DNA from: Candidatus Zixiibacteriota bacterium
GTDB lineage: Bacteria; Zixibacteria; MSB-5A5; GN15; FEB-12
Direction: 5' to 3'
Assembly (NCBI GenBank): GCA_019038695.1
Contig: JAHOYZ010000010.1
Coordinates: forward strand, 124,001 to 188,000
Length of the DNA stretch: 64,000 nt
Part shown: piece by piece, positions 53,716 to 63,116 of the stretch
Layout: each line of letters starts with the position of its first letter
How positions within the stretch are numbered: the stretch's first letter is position 1
The notes under the pieces: model-generated
Told to the model about the DNA's origin: nothing
Databases searched by the model: none
What the model saw: only the letters and a program-made list of their open reading frames with translations
Made by a program: the position numbers and the translations under genes

Positions 53716-56061
53716 CTATGGACACGTTGGTGGTGTGGGTCCACCAGTAAACAGATACGCGACAAGGTAGGTCAGGTCGGCTATATTGATTAGACTACCC
53801 GAATTGTCAAGACCATCAACATTGCCTTCATCCATACATGGTGGTTCGTGGCCACCAGTGAACAGGTATGACACCAGGTAAGTAAGATCAGCTACGTTAA
53901 TATATTCCCCTTCTCCGATAATGGCGTCAACATTTCCGCGTTTTCCATCGTTGTCGCAGCAGCCACCGTATGTGATCTCCACGTCATCGACGTACCAGCC
54001 CTCCTGGTGAACAGCACCATCGGAGTAGAACAGAAACATGATTTGTGCCACTCCACTGTAGCTTGACAGAGTCACCTCTTCTTGTCGCCAGTCGAATGTT
54101 CCTGAGAAACATCCGGCCCCCGGTGGCAGGCTGCTTGAGACAAATGTGTGAGTGTAGCCGCCATCCGGGATAAGCTGAGTCCATTGGCCATCGCTAGTGC
54201 CTATCCACACTGTGGCTCCATCGTAGGCAGTTGATGCTGATTCAATTTCTGCGTCAATCCAGTGCCAAAACGTTAGTCTTGCATTCAAGGGAAGTAGCAG
54301 TGGAGGAGTCACCAGGGCGGCATTAAGGTTGTCGGTATGAACATCAGCGCCCAGCCCGCCTACTTTCCAAGAAGTACTCTCACTGTTGTATTTGAACGTT
54401 TCCATGTGCCATTCGTCGTAATACGCCTCAGACGTGGGGTAGTGACGCCAATCTCCCTGACCGGCTTCCATCTGATCGGTGAAACCTTCAGTATCACCCA
54501 CGAACAATTGAATAGTGTCCCTATCCATGCTGCCGCCATCACATGTAACCAGGTGCTCCAGAAGGGCTACATGGGGATCGGGACAGGAGGGGTCTACGTG
54601 CACTACGAACGGAGTCAGACCAGTCGTCTGTTGTGTCCAGGCTACATTGTCGTCATAATCAGTTGTCCCAGATACGACGGATACATACGGATCGAGAGAT
54701 GTCAAATTGCCGGTGATCCCAGATGTCGGAGCTCCGTCGTTGCCGATCGTTATCGTCAATGAGATATCTTCATCGGCGTCGGCATGACCGTCACCATCCC
54801 CTCCTATTTCTGCGATAGCACACATATAGTATCTAAGGTACGGTTCGGTTTCCGGTTCGATATTAGTGACTATGAACTCCTCGTTGGCCGGGCATACGGA
54901 ATCCGGCAGAACCCAATAGCAATACAAGCTGTCGAGCGTGTACCAGGCATTGAAGCCATTGCCCCAGCCGTAGTTCATGTGGTATTGGTATTGGCCGCCA
55001 ATCTCGCGATAACCATCCATGACAATCGAGTGCGACCTGATACGGTACTGTCCGACCCGACCGGCATCGATCTCGGCTCGCATGATGTCAAACCATCCAG
55101 CCAGATCAATAGTGTCACGGTCAGCCTTCTCGATATTGTGGCTATACTTGAAGAACTGTGGAAACACTTCGAGGGCACGGGCTGTGGATGCTCCGGAACC
55201 GCAGGAACCATAACTCATGTTGAAAGCTACACCAACTTCGTAGTTAAGCTCGGCCAGAGCAGCCTCACTCGCGGAGGAGCAACCTTCGTCACAACTGTCG
55301 ATCATATTATCCCAGTCGTACGGGTCCGAGAAATCGGCGCTGAGGGTCTGAGCATTATATCCAGGGTCGCACCGGTCTCCGCTCCAGTCGTATGAATGAC
55401 TGCCGATGCCGCTGTCGGGCCATTGCCAGTAATTGATTATCTGAGCTGTGGCGGTAGCAACGCATCCCACTACACAGCGACTACCCTGGCCCATTGGGCA
55501 AAGGTCATTGTACGGTCCACGTTGATGCCAGCTGCTCGTCAGCAGAGGACCCGCCTGTTGAGTCTCGGAACGATCCTTTTGCGCCAGAACGACGGCAAAT
55601 TCTTCCGGGGGCAGAGTCAGTCTCTGCCATTCCGATTCAACAGATTTGGCGGTACCAGAGTGGGCATCGAGAGAGCCGTGAAGAAGTTCAAACAGACGGA
55701 CTTTTTCTTCCAGCGACTCTGTAAGAAATGCTAAAAACCCGTCGCGCTGACTATCATCCAGTCGCGACTCTCCTGAGTACGCTTTGATCGGGGGAAGAGC
55801 TTTCAATTCCGGCACTACGACGAATCCGTTTGGACTGATATCATAACAGCGGGCCAGGAGTTGATTTCCTGCCTTGAGTTCCCAAGTGTTCTCGATTTGG
55901 GGCTGGTCGGATCCTGCCCACGAGTCGAGGTCATGAACTACTTGAGTCAGCCAATTTGCACACACACGGTCTGATTCTGTTTTGGAAGCCAATTCGGCGT
56001 GAGGGGCTTGGGCGGTTATCAAGCAGATCAACACAAGAACTAAGACAGGAAGTAGCCTCAT
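53716..56061 (-). CDS. Secreted C10 (streptopain-type) cysteine peptidase with dockerin-like repeats
   Basis: A 781-residue exported protease. Residues 1-22 form a signal peptide. A pro-region of about 150 residues precedes the peptidase domain. The catalytic cysteine is Cys200 in VVGCVATATAQIINYWQWP and the histidine is His344 in SHSIVMDGYREIGG, the streptopain (C10) signature. Residues about 420-690 are beta-sandwich domains, including a C-terminal lectin-like or MAM-like unit (ITYGGC at its end). Two dockerin-like repeats close the chain (NVADLTYLVSYLFTGG and NIADLTYLVAYLFTGG). The repeats may tether the enzyme to a cell-surface partner. ATG start. Monocistronic. Confidence 0.88.
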   Translation of the reverse strand: MRLLPVLVLVLICLITAQAPHAELASKTESDRVCANWLTQVVHDLDSWAGSDQPQIENTWELKAGNQLLARCYDISPNGFVVVPELKALPPIKAYSGESRLDDSQRDGFLAFLTESLEEKVRLFELLHGSLDAHSGTAKSVESEWQRLTLPPEEFAVVLAQKDRSETQQAGPLLTSSWHQRGPYNDLCPMGQGSRCVVGCVATATAQIINYWQWPDSGIGSHSYDWSGDRCDPGYNAQTLSADFSDPYDWDNMIDSCDEGCSSASEAALAELNYEVGVAFNMSYGSCGSGASTARALEVFPQFFKYSHNIEKADRDTIDLAGWFDIMRAEIDAGRVGQYRIRSHSIVMDGYREIGGQYQYHMNYGWGNGFNAWYTLDSLYCYWVLPDSVCPANEEFIVTNIEPETEPYLRYYMCAIAEIGGDGDGHADADEDISLTITIGNDGAPTSGITGNLTSLDPYVSVVSGTTDYDDNVAWTQQTTGLTPFVVHVDPSCPDPHVALLEHLVTCDGGSMDRDTIQLFVGDTEGFTDQMEAGQGDWRHYPTSEAYYDEWHMETFKYNSESTSWKVGGLGADVHTDNLNAALVTPPLLLPLNARLTFWHWIDAEIESASTAYDGATVWIGTSDGQWTQLIPDGGYTHTFVSSSLPPGAGCFSGTFDWRQEEVTLSSYSGVAQIMFLFYSDGAVHQEGWYVDDVEITYGGCCDNDGKRGNVDAIIGEGEYINVADLTYLVSYLFTGGHEPPCMDEGNVDGLDNSGSLINIADLTYLVAYLFTGGPTPPTCP

Positions 56062-56231
56062 TTTGAAAACCTCTCTCTATAAGTGACTGTTAACTCCTCA
56101 ACCTGAGATTTCAAGCAGATATGCCAGGAAATCGTGATTGATATGTCCATCTTTGACTAAAAATACTTGAATCCGTTCTTTGTGCCAGAGCTTTCTCAAT
56201 CGTCGGTATCGTCTCCGAGTAATCACTAAAC

Positions 56232-57752
56232 TTATCTCCCGTCACATACCGATTCCGGGCCGCCAAGGAATAGATAGGCCACAAAGTACGTCAGATCGGC
56301 AATGTCTATCGGACCACCAGACCCTATTATGCCATCTACGTTGGCTGCTGCCTGTATCGGCGGTTCTGAACCGGCAATGAAGAGATAATTGACAAGATAT
56401 GTGAGATCAGCAATATCAACAGGTCCGCCTGAGCCGGTCTCGTTGTCGATGTTACCGCATGCATAAGATGCTGGGTTCATGGTAACATTAAGGTTTCGAT
56501 TCTGAATCATCATCAAGACGGTATCAACTGTTTCATATCCAGCCCGGCTAAAGATGATAGTCTGTGTTCCCCCACCAACGTTTGACAAAAGAAAGTTACC
56601 ATCAATGTCTGTGGTATCATAAGCTCCATCCGGTTCGACCGAAATATAAGCAGAAACATCATATGGATTACCGTCGCCAAAGCTCACTACTCCGGAAAGC
56701 TCAAGGTGATTGTCCAATGTCACAATCATCGAATCGACGATCGAATTGCCGCCTTTGTCAGTTGCTCTGGCAAAAACCGTGTAATTGCCATCGTGAAAAT
56801 AGGTTGTCTGCCAGCAGAAGTTTGTATCGCTTTGCTCTACAACGGTGTCGCTATTGGTATTGGTGAGATTGAAGTAGAAGAATTGCTCACTTCCGAAAGA
56901 GGTGTTACATACGGCGTCATCCTGGTAAATGACAGAAACGTAGTCGGACATCTCAGTATACGTGCCAGTGGGCTCAGTGAAATATGTTGATACTGTCCAG
57001 GGAATCGATGAGTCACCCTCTATCTTGTATTCAATCATATAAGGAATATTCTTCCAATGGTAAGAGTGGTAAGCATCATAAGCAGCACAGACTATGTCGA
57101 CTTCGCCGGAAATTGTACCTTCCTCTGAGAAATAGGTACTACCGTTATTGTCACAAAAAGCAAACAACTGGTCACCAAGTGCATTGTCAAAGTAAGGTAG
57201 ATCAGAATCATCAATGATATCAATCATGTCCAGGGGATTACCACTGTAGACCCAGTAATCCCAACCATCTGCCCAATCTTGCCAGGTACCCTGGTAGCGG
57301 ACAATAGACATGTGTAAGTGTATGATAATATCCGGATTGGACCAATTGACAACGAGGCCAATAAGTTCACCCTCCTCAACCCATTGATCCGGGACAAAAT
57401 ACGGAATGGATGACTCTACAAGGTGGGCATACATGATAGCTTCACATGGAATTGTTCCAGCGGAATCACCAATGAAAACTCGCCACATACTATAGCCCAT
57501 TTCACCGGGGGGGCGAGTCATCACAGTTTTAACATATCCGGACTTAATGGCATACACCGGTGTCCCAAATGGTACCTCGATATCGATACCGCTGTGCATA
57601 AAGGGGGGGTTGCCGGGATTTTCGAGATAAGTTCCGAAGAGAGCCGACACTTTGTGAACAGAACTATCCGGTTGCACTGGCCAGCCACTACCCAGAAGAC
57701 CTCCTGTCAGGCATGACACAAGGACAACAGTGTATAGAACAGTTCTGATCAT
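56232..57752 (-). CDS. Secreted M23-type peptidase with regulatory-like domain and dockerin-like repeats
   Basis: A 506-residue exported protein. The signal peptide covers residues 1-22. The M23/LytM domain shows HSGIDIEVPFGTPV (His53, Asp57), MYAHL (His110) and HLHMS (His145, His147), the zinc ligands and catalytic histidine of murein endopeptidases. Residues about 360-430 form a carboxypeptidase-regulatory-like domain (LELSGVVSFGDGNPY...). Two dockerin-like repeats end the chain (DIADLTYLVNYLFIAG and DIADLTYFVAYLFLGG). It may cut peptidoglycan or a glycine-rich substrate. ATG at 57752 chosen for a clean signal peptide; the longer frame begins 18 bases earlier. Confidence 0.85.
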   Translation of the reverse strand: MIRTVLYTVVLVSCLTGGLLGSGWPVQPDSSVHKVSALFGTYLENPGNPPFMHSGIDIEVPFGTPVYAIKSGYVKTVMTRPPGEMGYSMWRVFIGDSAGTIPCEAIMYAHLVESSIPYFVPDQWVEEGELIGLVVNWSNPDIIIHLHMSIVRYQGTWQDWADGWDYWVYSGNPLDMIDIIDDSDLPYFDNALGDQLFAFCDNNGSTYFSEEGTISGEVDIVCAAYDAYHSYHWKNIPYMIEYKIEGDSSIPWTVSTYFTEPTGTYTEMSDYVSVIYQDDAVCNTSFGSEQFFYFNLTNTNSDTVVEQSDTNFCWQTTYFHDGNYTVFARATDKGGNSIVDSMIVTLDNHLELSGVVSFGDGNPYDVSAYISVEPDGAYDTTDIDGNFLLSNVGGGTQTIIFSRAGYETVDTVLMMIQNRNLNVTMNPASYACGNIDNETGSGGPVDIADLTYLVNYLFIAGSEPPIQAAANVDGIIGSGGPIDIADLTYFVAYLFLGGPESVCDGR

Positions 57753-57770
57753 ATCTTGTTCTCTCGCCAA

Positions 57771-58171
57771 GATCGTTGGTGTCTTCTCATTTTGATGAAC
57801 CTATTGAGTTCAGAACTTTCTCCATTGTGTGAAGTTTCTCGTACGGAGACTAGGGGGCGGCGATCAGCCTTTTCTAACATACATAAGATACGGAAAATTG
57901 CCCTGATTGCAAGTGGTTTCCGCTGTGCTCGGAGTGTTGGTAATGTTTTTAGAAGTGTGTAAAAGATAAAAAGGAAGAGCCGACGGAAGCTGAAGCTCAG
58001 GGCAACGTCACCATTTCTAGAGTTAAGTGTGCAGGAAACATACAATTTCCTTTGCGCAACGGCTCTAAATCGCCTAACGTCTTGACAAATTGGGGGTTTC
58101 TGGTACATTGCGGAAACAGAGGGTTATTCTCGCAAGTGCATTTTATTTTGGGGAAATGTATTGCTAAACAG
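57771..58171. other. Intergenic gap between divergent genes
   Basis: About 400 bases between the M23-like gene and the M1 aminopeptidase gene, which point away from each other. Both promoters should be here. No strong hairpin or known motif was seen; the reading frames in it are not credible. Confidence 0.4.
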
Positions 58172-60610
58172 ATGGCAGAATTCGGACAGATGCAAATGAA
58201 CAGAATCTCGAAATCTTTAACTAATCGAGTTACAGTTTGGGGATTTATCCTGACCCTGATGGTTGTTCTTACGCTGGTCTCAGATTCTAACGGAGCTGTG
58301 TTTGGTTTACTGGGTGAGAAGGCATGGGAAACTCCTGATTCGTCTGCCGTGAAAGACCAACTTCTTCAGGCCGCTTATGGCAACAGTGGCTATCCTTTGG
58401 CTTGTGGTGAAAGACCGGATGATGTTGACCAGACAAACTATGATGTTCTCATGTACGACATCTACATCAAGCTCGCCAAGGCAGACCCAGATTATATTCT
58501 GGGTCGGGTTACATGTCTGGCTCTGATTACGTCCAACAATACAGATACTATCGCAATTGATCTGGCAGCTGATATGTTCATTGACTCGGTTTACTCGCCT
58601 GCTGGCCGACTCGGGATAAAACGCGATGGTGAGGTGGTTCTGTTCGCGTTGGGAGCATCCCGAAACATCGGTGACACAATAGAAATAACAACAGTCTATG
58701 AGGGACAACCGAGTGAATGTGGCCTTTTGGGTTTTGATTTCGAGCAGCATAAGGATAGAACCGCTTCTCGCCCATGTATCAGCAGCCTATCACAGCCGTC
58801 AAGTGCCCGAAGCTGGTGGCCGTGCAAGGACCGTATGGATGACAAAGCTGACTCGTTTAAGATAGCTGTGCAGATTCCTACCGACGAAGATCGGGAGTTT
58901 ATCTGCGTTTCCAACGGTCGTCGCGATTCTGTCGTTGCTCATGGCGATACATCAAGTACTTATTTCTATACTGAATCGCACCCCATGGCGACCTATCTGT
59001 TTGCACTGGCGATCTCTGATTACAACAAGAACTGGGAGGATCGCTGGATATACAACAACGGCCTCGATACGATGCCAGTTTTCTTCTATACCTGGGCATC
59101 ACTTGGAGATATCGCTGTTACCTGGTCCGTCATCCCGGAATTGCTTGATTCGATGTCCAGTTGGTTTGGATTGTACCCCTTTGCCGATGAGAAATATGGT
59201 CACGTCAACACTCAAGCAGGATATGCCATAGAACATCAGACGATCAGTTCCTTCCCATGGAAAATGGCTCTTGAATGGGACACGCTTGTGGTCGTGCACG
59301 AACTGGCTCACCAGTGGTGGGGGAACATGATTACGTGTGAGTCATGGCATCACAGTTGGCTCAATGAAGGCTGGGCGAAGTATTCAGAAGCTCTCTGGCG
59401 GGAAGTAACCGGCGGAGCATACGGCTATCATGCCCTTATGGATACGATTAGGTGCACTGACACCACTCGCAGTGTATACGTCGAAGACACTACCGATATT
59501 ATCTGGGATGTGTTCTACGAACCGCTCGTCTATGATAAGGGTGCCTGGGTGTTGCATATGTTGCGTCACAAGCTGGGTGACAGTCTGTTCTGGATCGGTG
59601 TTGATGCCTACTACAACTCCAAGTTCAAATGGGGCTCCGCAAACACCGATGACATGCGAGATGTCTTCGACAACGCCACCGGTGTGGATCTTGAGACCTT
59701 TTTCCAACAATGGATCTACGACAAAGGCTATCCGGTATACGAATGGTCCTATATCTATGTGCCTGACCGACCGAGTGGTTCCTCCAGCGATCTACTGGCA
59801 CAATTATATGTTCATCAGATGGACGAGAAAGGGCGCCAGCGATTTGAGATGCCGGTTGATTTTGTGTTCCACTATGCAAATGGGGACAGCGACGTATTTA
59901 GATTCGATGTAGACAGCATTGACAACTGGTTCACAGTCAGAGTGGCTGATTCCATCGAGTTTGTAGTTCTCGATCCCGATCAATGGGTTCTTCACGAGGA
60001 TCGACAGATCGAATGGATAGAAGACGTGATTGTTACCCGAGGCAATTCCCACGATCCCACTATTACCCTCAGCCATGGAGTCGCTGATTCGTCATATAAT
60101 GATACTATCTACACGACAGTCGGTGTTGGCAATTGTAGTTTCACCTTAACTGCCGATTCCCTGCCGGAAAGATTTGAGTTTGACAACAGCACCGGCATTA
60201 TCACTCTAGATAGCTGCATCCAGCTCGGGAAATGGGAATTCACAGTGACGGCCATATTCAGCACCGATCCGCTGCTGACCGATATTGCAACTATGTCTCT
60301 GACAATTGATTCGGCCATCACATTACCAGATAAGTTCAGACTCCACGCCAATTATCCCAATCCGTTCAATACTGGTACACTCATCGAGTTTGATCTGCCC
60401 CGACCAGCCTTTGTATCACTCTCTATCTACAATGTGCTGGGGCAGAAAGTACGCACTCTGATCAATAGACATTATGAGGCTGGGATCAAACACGTAGTAA
60501 CCTGGTACGGTGACAACGATGGCGGACAGCCGGTGGCGACCGGTGTCTATTTCTATCGTCTGACAACCGACGGGCAAACCCAAACACGCAAGATGCTGTT
60601 GATCAAGTAG
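58172..60610 (+). CDS. Secreted M1 aminopeptidase with T9SS-like sorting domain
   Basis: A metallopeptidase of the M1 (gluzincin) family, about 812 residues. The zinc site is complete: His376-Glu377-L-A-His380 in VVVHELAHQWWG and Glu399 in WLNEGWAKYSEAL, 18 residues later. The substrate-exopeptidase motif is AGYAIEHQT, corresponding to the usual GAMEN loop but different in sequence. A signal segment (VTVWGFILTLMVVLTLVSDS) precedes the mature part. The C terminus is a sorting domain like that in the anti-sigma gene: LHANYPNPFNTGTLIEFDLP, GQKVRTLINRHYEAG and ATGVYFYRLTTDG...RKMLLIK. The start is uncertain among three in-frame ATGs (58172 to 58196). Confidence 0.9.
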   Translation: MAEFGQMQMNRISKSLTNRVTVWGFILTLMVVLTLVSDSNGAVFGLLGEKAWETPDSSAVKDQLLQAAYGNSGYPLACGERPDDVDQTNYDVLMYDIYIKLAKADPDYILGRVTCLALITSNNTDTIAIDLAADMFIDSVYSPAGRLGIKRDGEVVLFALGASRNIGDTIEITTVYEGQPSECGLLGFDFEQHKDRTASRPCISSLSQPSSARSWWPCKDRMDDKADSFKIAVQIPTDEDREFICVSNGRRDSVVAHGDTSSTYFYTESHPMATYLFALAISDYNKNWEDRWIYNNGLDTMPVFFYTWASLGDIAVTWSVIPELLDSMSSWFGLYPFADEKYGHVNTQAGYAIEHQTISSFPWKMALEWDTLVVVHELAHQWWGNMITCESWHHSWLNEGWAKYSEALWREVTGGAYGYHALMDTIRCTDTTRSVYVEDTTDIIWDVFYEPLVYDKGAWVLHMLRHKLGDSLFWIGVDAYYNSKFKWGSANTDDMRDVFDNATGVDLETFFQQWIYDKGYPVYEWSYIYVPDRPSGSSSDLLAQLYVHQMDEKGRQRFEMPVDFVFHYANGDSDVFRFDVDSIDNWFTVRVADSIEFVVLDPDQWVLHEDRQIEWIEDVIVTRGNSHDPTITLSHGVADSSYNDTIYTTVGVGNCSFTLTADSLPERFEFDNSTGIITLDSCIQLGKWEFTVTAIFSTDPLLTDIATMSLTIDSAITLPDKFRLHANYPNPFNTGTLIEFDLPRPAFVSLSIYNVLGQKVRTLINRHYEAGIKHVVTWYGDNDGGQPVATGVYFYRLTTDGQTQTRKMLLIK

Positions 60611-60761
60611 AATCCGACCGGATTGGTCGGCATCTACGGCACTGAAGTTATATTCATTCACGTCCAATATTATGCTGATATTGATATGAACTATTTTAGT
60701 GTTGCCAGCAATTTCGAGGATGATGGAGTCCTGGCGGCATCTGCGAAAGTGATGTTGATGG

Positions 60762-61220
60762 GTGACCTGGAAGAGACCACAACAGGAAGGAAGTAGTACG
60801 ATCAGAGTAATTGTCATCTGTACCGGAAACTCATGTCGTTCACAAATGGCAGAGGGTTTTTTCCGTCACTACGGAGGTCAGAACATAGTTGTTAAGTCGG
60901 CAGGAATTTCGCCGGGAGGAGTGAACCCGTTGGCTGTCAGAGTCATGCAAGAGACAGGAATCGACATTTCCAGACACACGTCAGATTCGTTGACGGAGTA
61001 TCTCAACCAATCATTTGACTACGTCATAACTGTTTGTGACAATGCTCAGAAGAACTGCCCCATGTTTTCCGGTGGTGGGACACGTCTCCATTGGTCCTTA
61101 GAGGATCCCCACAGTGCCGTCGGATCAGAGGATGAAGTTATGGACACCTTCCGGCGTATTCGGGATCAGATCAAAGTCAGAGTTCAATCCTGGCTGGTGG
61201 ACCGGACCAGTCAAGCCTGA
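60762..61220 (+). CDS. arsC: Thioredoxin-dependent arsenate reductase (LMW-phosphatase fold)
   Basis: Reduces arsenate to arsenite for export. Low-molecular-weight phosphatase loop CTGNSCRS (Cys20 to Cys25) is followed by SQMAEGFF. The family-specific redox cysteines are Cys92 and Cys99 in VCDNAQKNCP, which separate it from ordinary tyrosine phosphatases. WSLEDP after it is also typical. The frame begins with GTG at 60762; GGAAGGAAG lies right before IRVIVIC, so translation may truly begin closer to it at a non-standard codon. No arsenite pump gene (arsB or acr3) is nearby. Confidence 0.88.
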   Translation: MTWKRPQQEGSSTIRVIVICTGNSCRSQMAEGFFRHYGGQNIVVKSAGISPGGVNPLAVRVMQETGIDISRHTSDSLTEYLNQSFDYVITVCDNAQKNCPMFSGGGTRLHWSLEDPHSAVGSEDEVMDTFRRIRDQIKVRVQSWLVDRTSQA

Positions 61221-61229
61221 GCAGGATTC

Positions 61230-61940
61230 TCAGCGGCCTTCCCTTTCGAGTCGTGCCAGCTTGTTCATCTTGCCGTCAAAGGCTTTAATCGCGACTCCCA
61301 CCATCTCCTCGACATCAAGGTACGCCGTGTTGAAGACCAGGTCGTACCAGCTGGGGTCATCAATATTGGCTCCAAACAGCTTGCTTATGTACTCCCGACG
61401 TTGAGCGTCCGATCGCTCGACACTTTCCTCGGCTTCAGTGGCAGAGACATTCTTGTAGGACACAAGGTTGTCGATGCGCTCCTGACGAGGACAGACGACA
61501 CGGATGTGAAAACCACGCCTGGGACCGAGGATAAATCCCCCCCCTCGGCCAACCAGTACTATGCCGCCCAGTTCCGCCATTGAAAGTACGACCTGACAAA
61601 GATGACGGTAGTAATCGCCGTGATCGACAGCCTGCCCGGTCAATAGAGCGGTGACCAACGTATCAAGAACGGTGCGATAACGCTCATCCAGCGATTCAAT
61701 AATACGTTTGCGATAGCCGGACGAGGAGCAGATGGCATCTATGATCTCGCGGTGAATACGCTGGCAATCCAACTTGTGAGCCAGCTTCGAGGCAAAATAT
61801 GATCCGCGCGAGCCGGTCTGCCGAGACACGGTGATGATCTGCGGTGGAAGTGTTGTCGGTACCTCTTCCTTGCGAGGCTCCGATTTTAACTGTTCCCAGA
61901 GAAGGAACTGACGATTGATAATGGCTTCGATAGAAGTCAT
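61230..61940 (-). CDS. Cytidylate-kinase-like protein
   Basis: A 236-residue protein of the cytidylate-kinase-like family (PF13189-type). The P-loop region is ITVSRQTGSRGSYFASKLAHKL. IVLVGRGGGFILG and the arginine-rich RVVCPRQERIDNL follow in family order, with a late EESVERSDAQRREYI lid. These proteins are not true CMP kinases and their substrate is unknown. GGAGG precedes the ATG. It faces the arsenate reductase tail to tail with nine bases between. Confidence 0.85.
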   Translation of the reverse strand: MTSIEAIINRQFLLWEQLKSEPRKEEVPTTLPPQIITVSRQTGSRGSYFASKLAHKLDCQRIHREIIDAICSSSGYRKRIIESLDERYRTVLDTLVTALLTGQAVDHGDYYRHLCQVVLSMAELGGIVLVGRGGGFILGPRRGFHIRVVCPRQERIDNLVSYKNVSATEAEESVERSDAQRREYISKLFGANIDDPSWYDLVFNTAYLDVEEMVGVAIKAFDGKMNKLARLEREGR

Positions 61941-62353
61941 AACAAACCCTCCTTACTAATAATATAGATATTGGGAGTCTTTTTGCAATAGGAAAGAGGA
62001 GCGGCTGATCGTATCCGAATCCAGCCGGGAGTCTGCCATTGCACAGCGCGATACTTTTCTTCTATGCTCCGAGTATCTGAGGTCCGCCGCAGATTGGGCA
62101 GAGATTGAACAGGTCCAGAGTCTATGTTTGTCTGCAACCAACTTCATAATTCTGATCCTATCTGTCGCTATCGCAAATCTTTGCGCTATGTCAGATTCCC
62201 TCGTCGAGCATAGTCGCTGACACTTTCCCGCAGGCCAACCATCTGCCTTATTGCAACTTACGATCCTGTGAGAGTTGGTCTGCCAGCGTTCACAGATTCC
62301 GGCACAGCCTCTGCATAACTGCCTTTCAGAAGACAAGCAGTTCAGGAGGCAGC
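61941..62353. other. Intergenic gap between divergent genes
   Basis: About 410 bases with the promoters of the cytidylate-kinase-like gene and of the following unknown gene. No RNA family, riboswitch or repeat was recognised. A frame on the minus strand here is rich in cysteine and arginine and not credible. Confidence 0.35.
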
Positions 62354-62974
62354 ATGTTAGACGGACGATATCATCGCGGTTTTTCTTCGGAACGCCTGAA
62401 GGTGGCTAACGAGCCTAAGGTTCGTAAGGATGACAAGGGATATTTTATAATGTCTCTTTCGGAGAACACAAAAGTGTACTTCGAAGACTACTACGCTTTT
62501 TTGGAAAAAACGTATGCCAATGCTCGGGCCGAGCGCTCCAGTATCAATGAGAAACTCTTTACAATCACGTCGGACAAAGTAGAGACACTCTCATACTACC
62601 GGGCTCGTGGAGTTGTGATCGACCTTCTGATGAGGACAATAATCCGGTTTTACACCGATGGCGCCAACCTGGGCATTATCATGTCCCCCTGGTGTTTTGG
62701 CACCGTCATGCTGGAAAAGATCGAGGTCTATCGGGACCGGATCAGCAAGGGTGAAGTGGAAGATCCCAACGTGCCGGATTACCCATACTATGTTATCAAG
62801 TACATCGATGAGACCTACAAGAATACCCTGCTGGAAAAGTTTGATTTCCCGGAGAAGGCGTTCCAGATGCGGTGGCAGTACTCCGAACTACTCAAACGCT
62901 ATTCTACAATCCTCAGCGACATAACCACGTCGCTGAATTCCGTACTTGTCACAATCAAGAATTATGGTGCCTAA
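62354..62974 (+). CDS. Uncharacterised cytoplasmic protein
   Basis: A 206-residue soluble protein I do not recognise. It is mostly helical, with a well-defined charged start and the segments SSINEKLFTITSDKVETL, FYTDGANLGIIMSPWCFGTV and EKAFQMRWQYSELLKRY. No membrane segment, signal or known motif is seen. AGGAGG is placed properly before the ATG, and codon use looks normal, so the gene is real. It is followed, after a terminator, by an HD-GYP gene in the same orientation. Confidence 0.7.
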   Translation: MLDGRYHRGFSSERLKVANEPKVRKDDKGYFIMSLSENTKVYFEDYYAFLEKTYANARAERSSINEKLFTITSDKVETLSYYRARGVVIDLLMRTIIRFYTDGANLGIIMSPWCFGTVMLEKIEVYRDRISKGEVEDPNVPDYPYYVIKYIDETYKNTLLEKFDFPEKAFQMRWQYSELLKRYSTILSDITTSLNSVLVTIKNYGA

Positions 62975-63008
62975 CGGCGCCCAATATCCTGCTTCACACC
63001 TCCTGCTA

Positions 63009-63047
63009 CACCCTTCGACCAATCGGGTCGGAGGGTGGTTTCTTTTT
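63009..63047 (+). terminator. Terminator behind the uncharacterised gene
   Basis: CACCCTTCGACC and GGTCGGAGGGTG pair with one G-T step, followed by GTTTCTTTTT. It lies 35 bases beyond the stop codon at 62974. Confidence 0.85.
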
Positions 63048-63116
63048 AAGCTTCCCAGATATCTGTCGATAATCAAAGTATAGCTTTGATATACGGTTTG
63101 CTGTCCTGGGGACAAG

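Noticed and set aside
60614-60630. A terminator behind the M1 aminopeptidase gene
   Set aside because: CCGACC and GGTCGG form a short stem but no T run follows on the plus strand, so it is too weak to call.
61956-62336. A 126-codon cysteine- and arginine-rich frame
   Set aside because: It occupies the promoter gap between two divergent genes, and its composition looks like chance coding.
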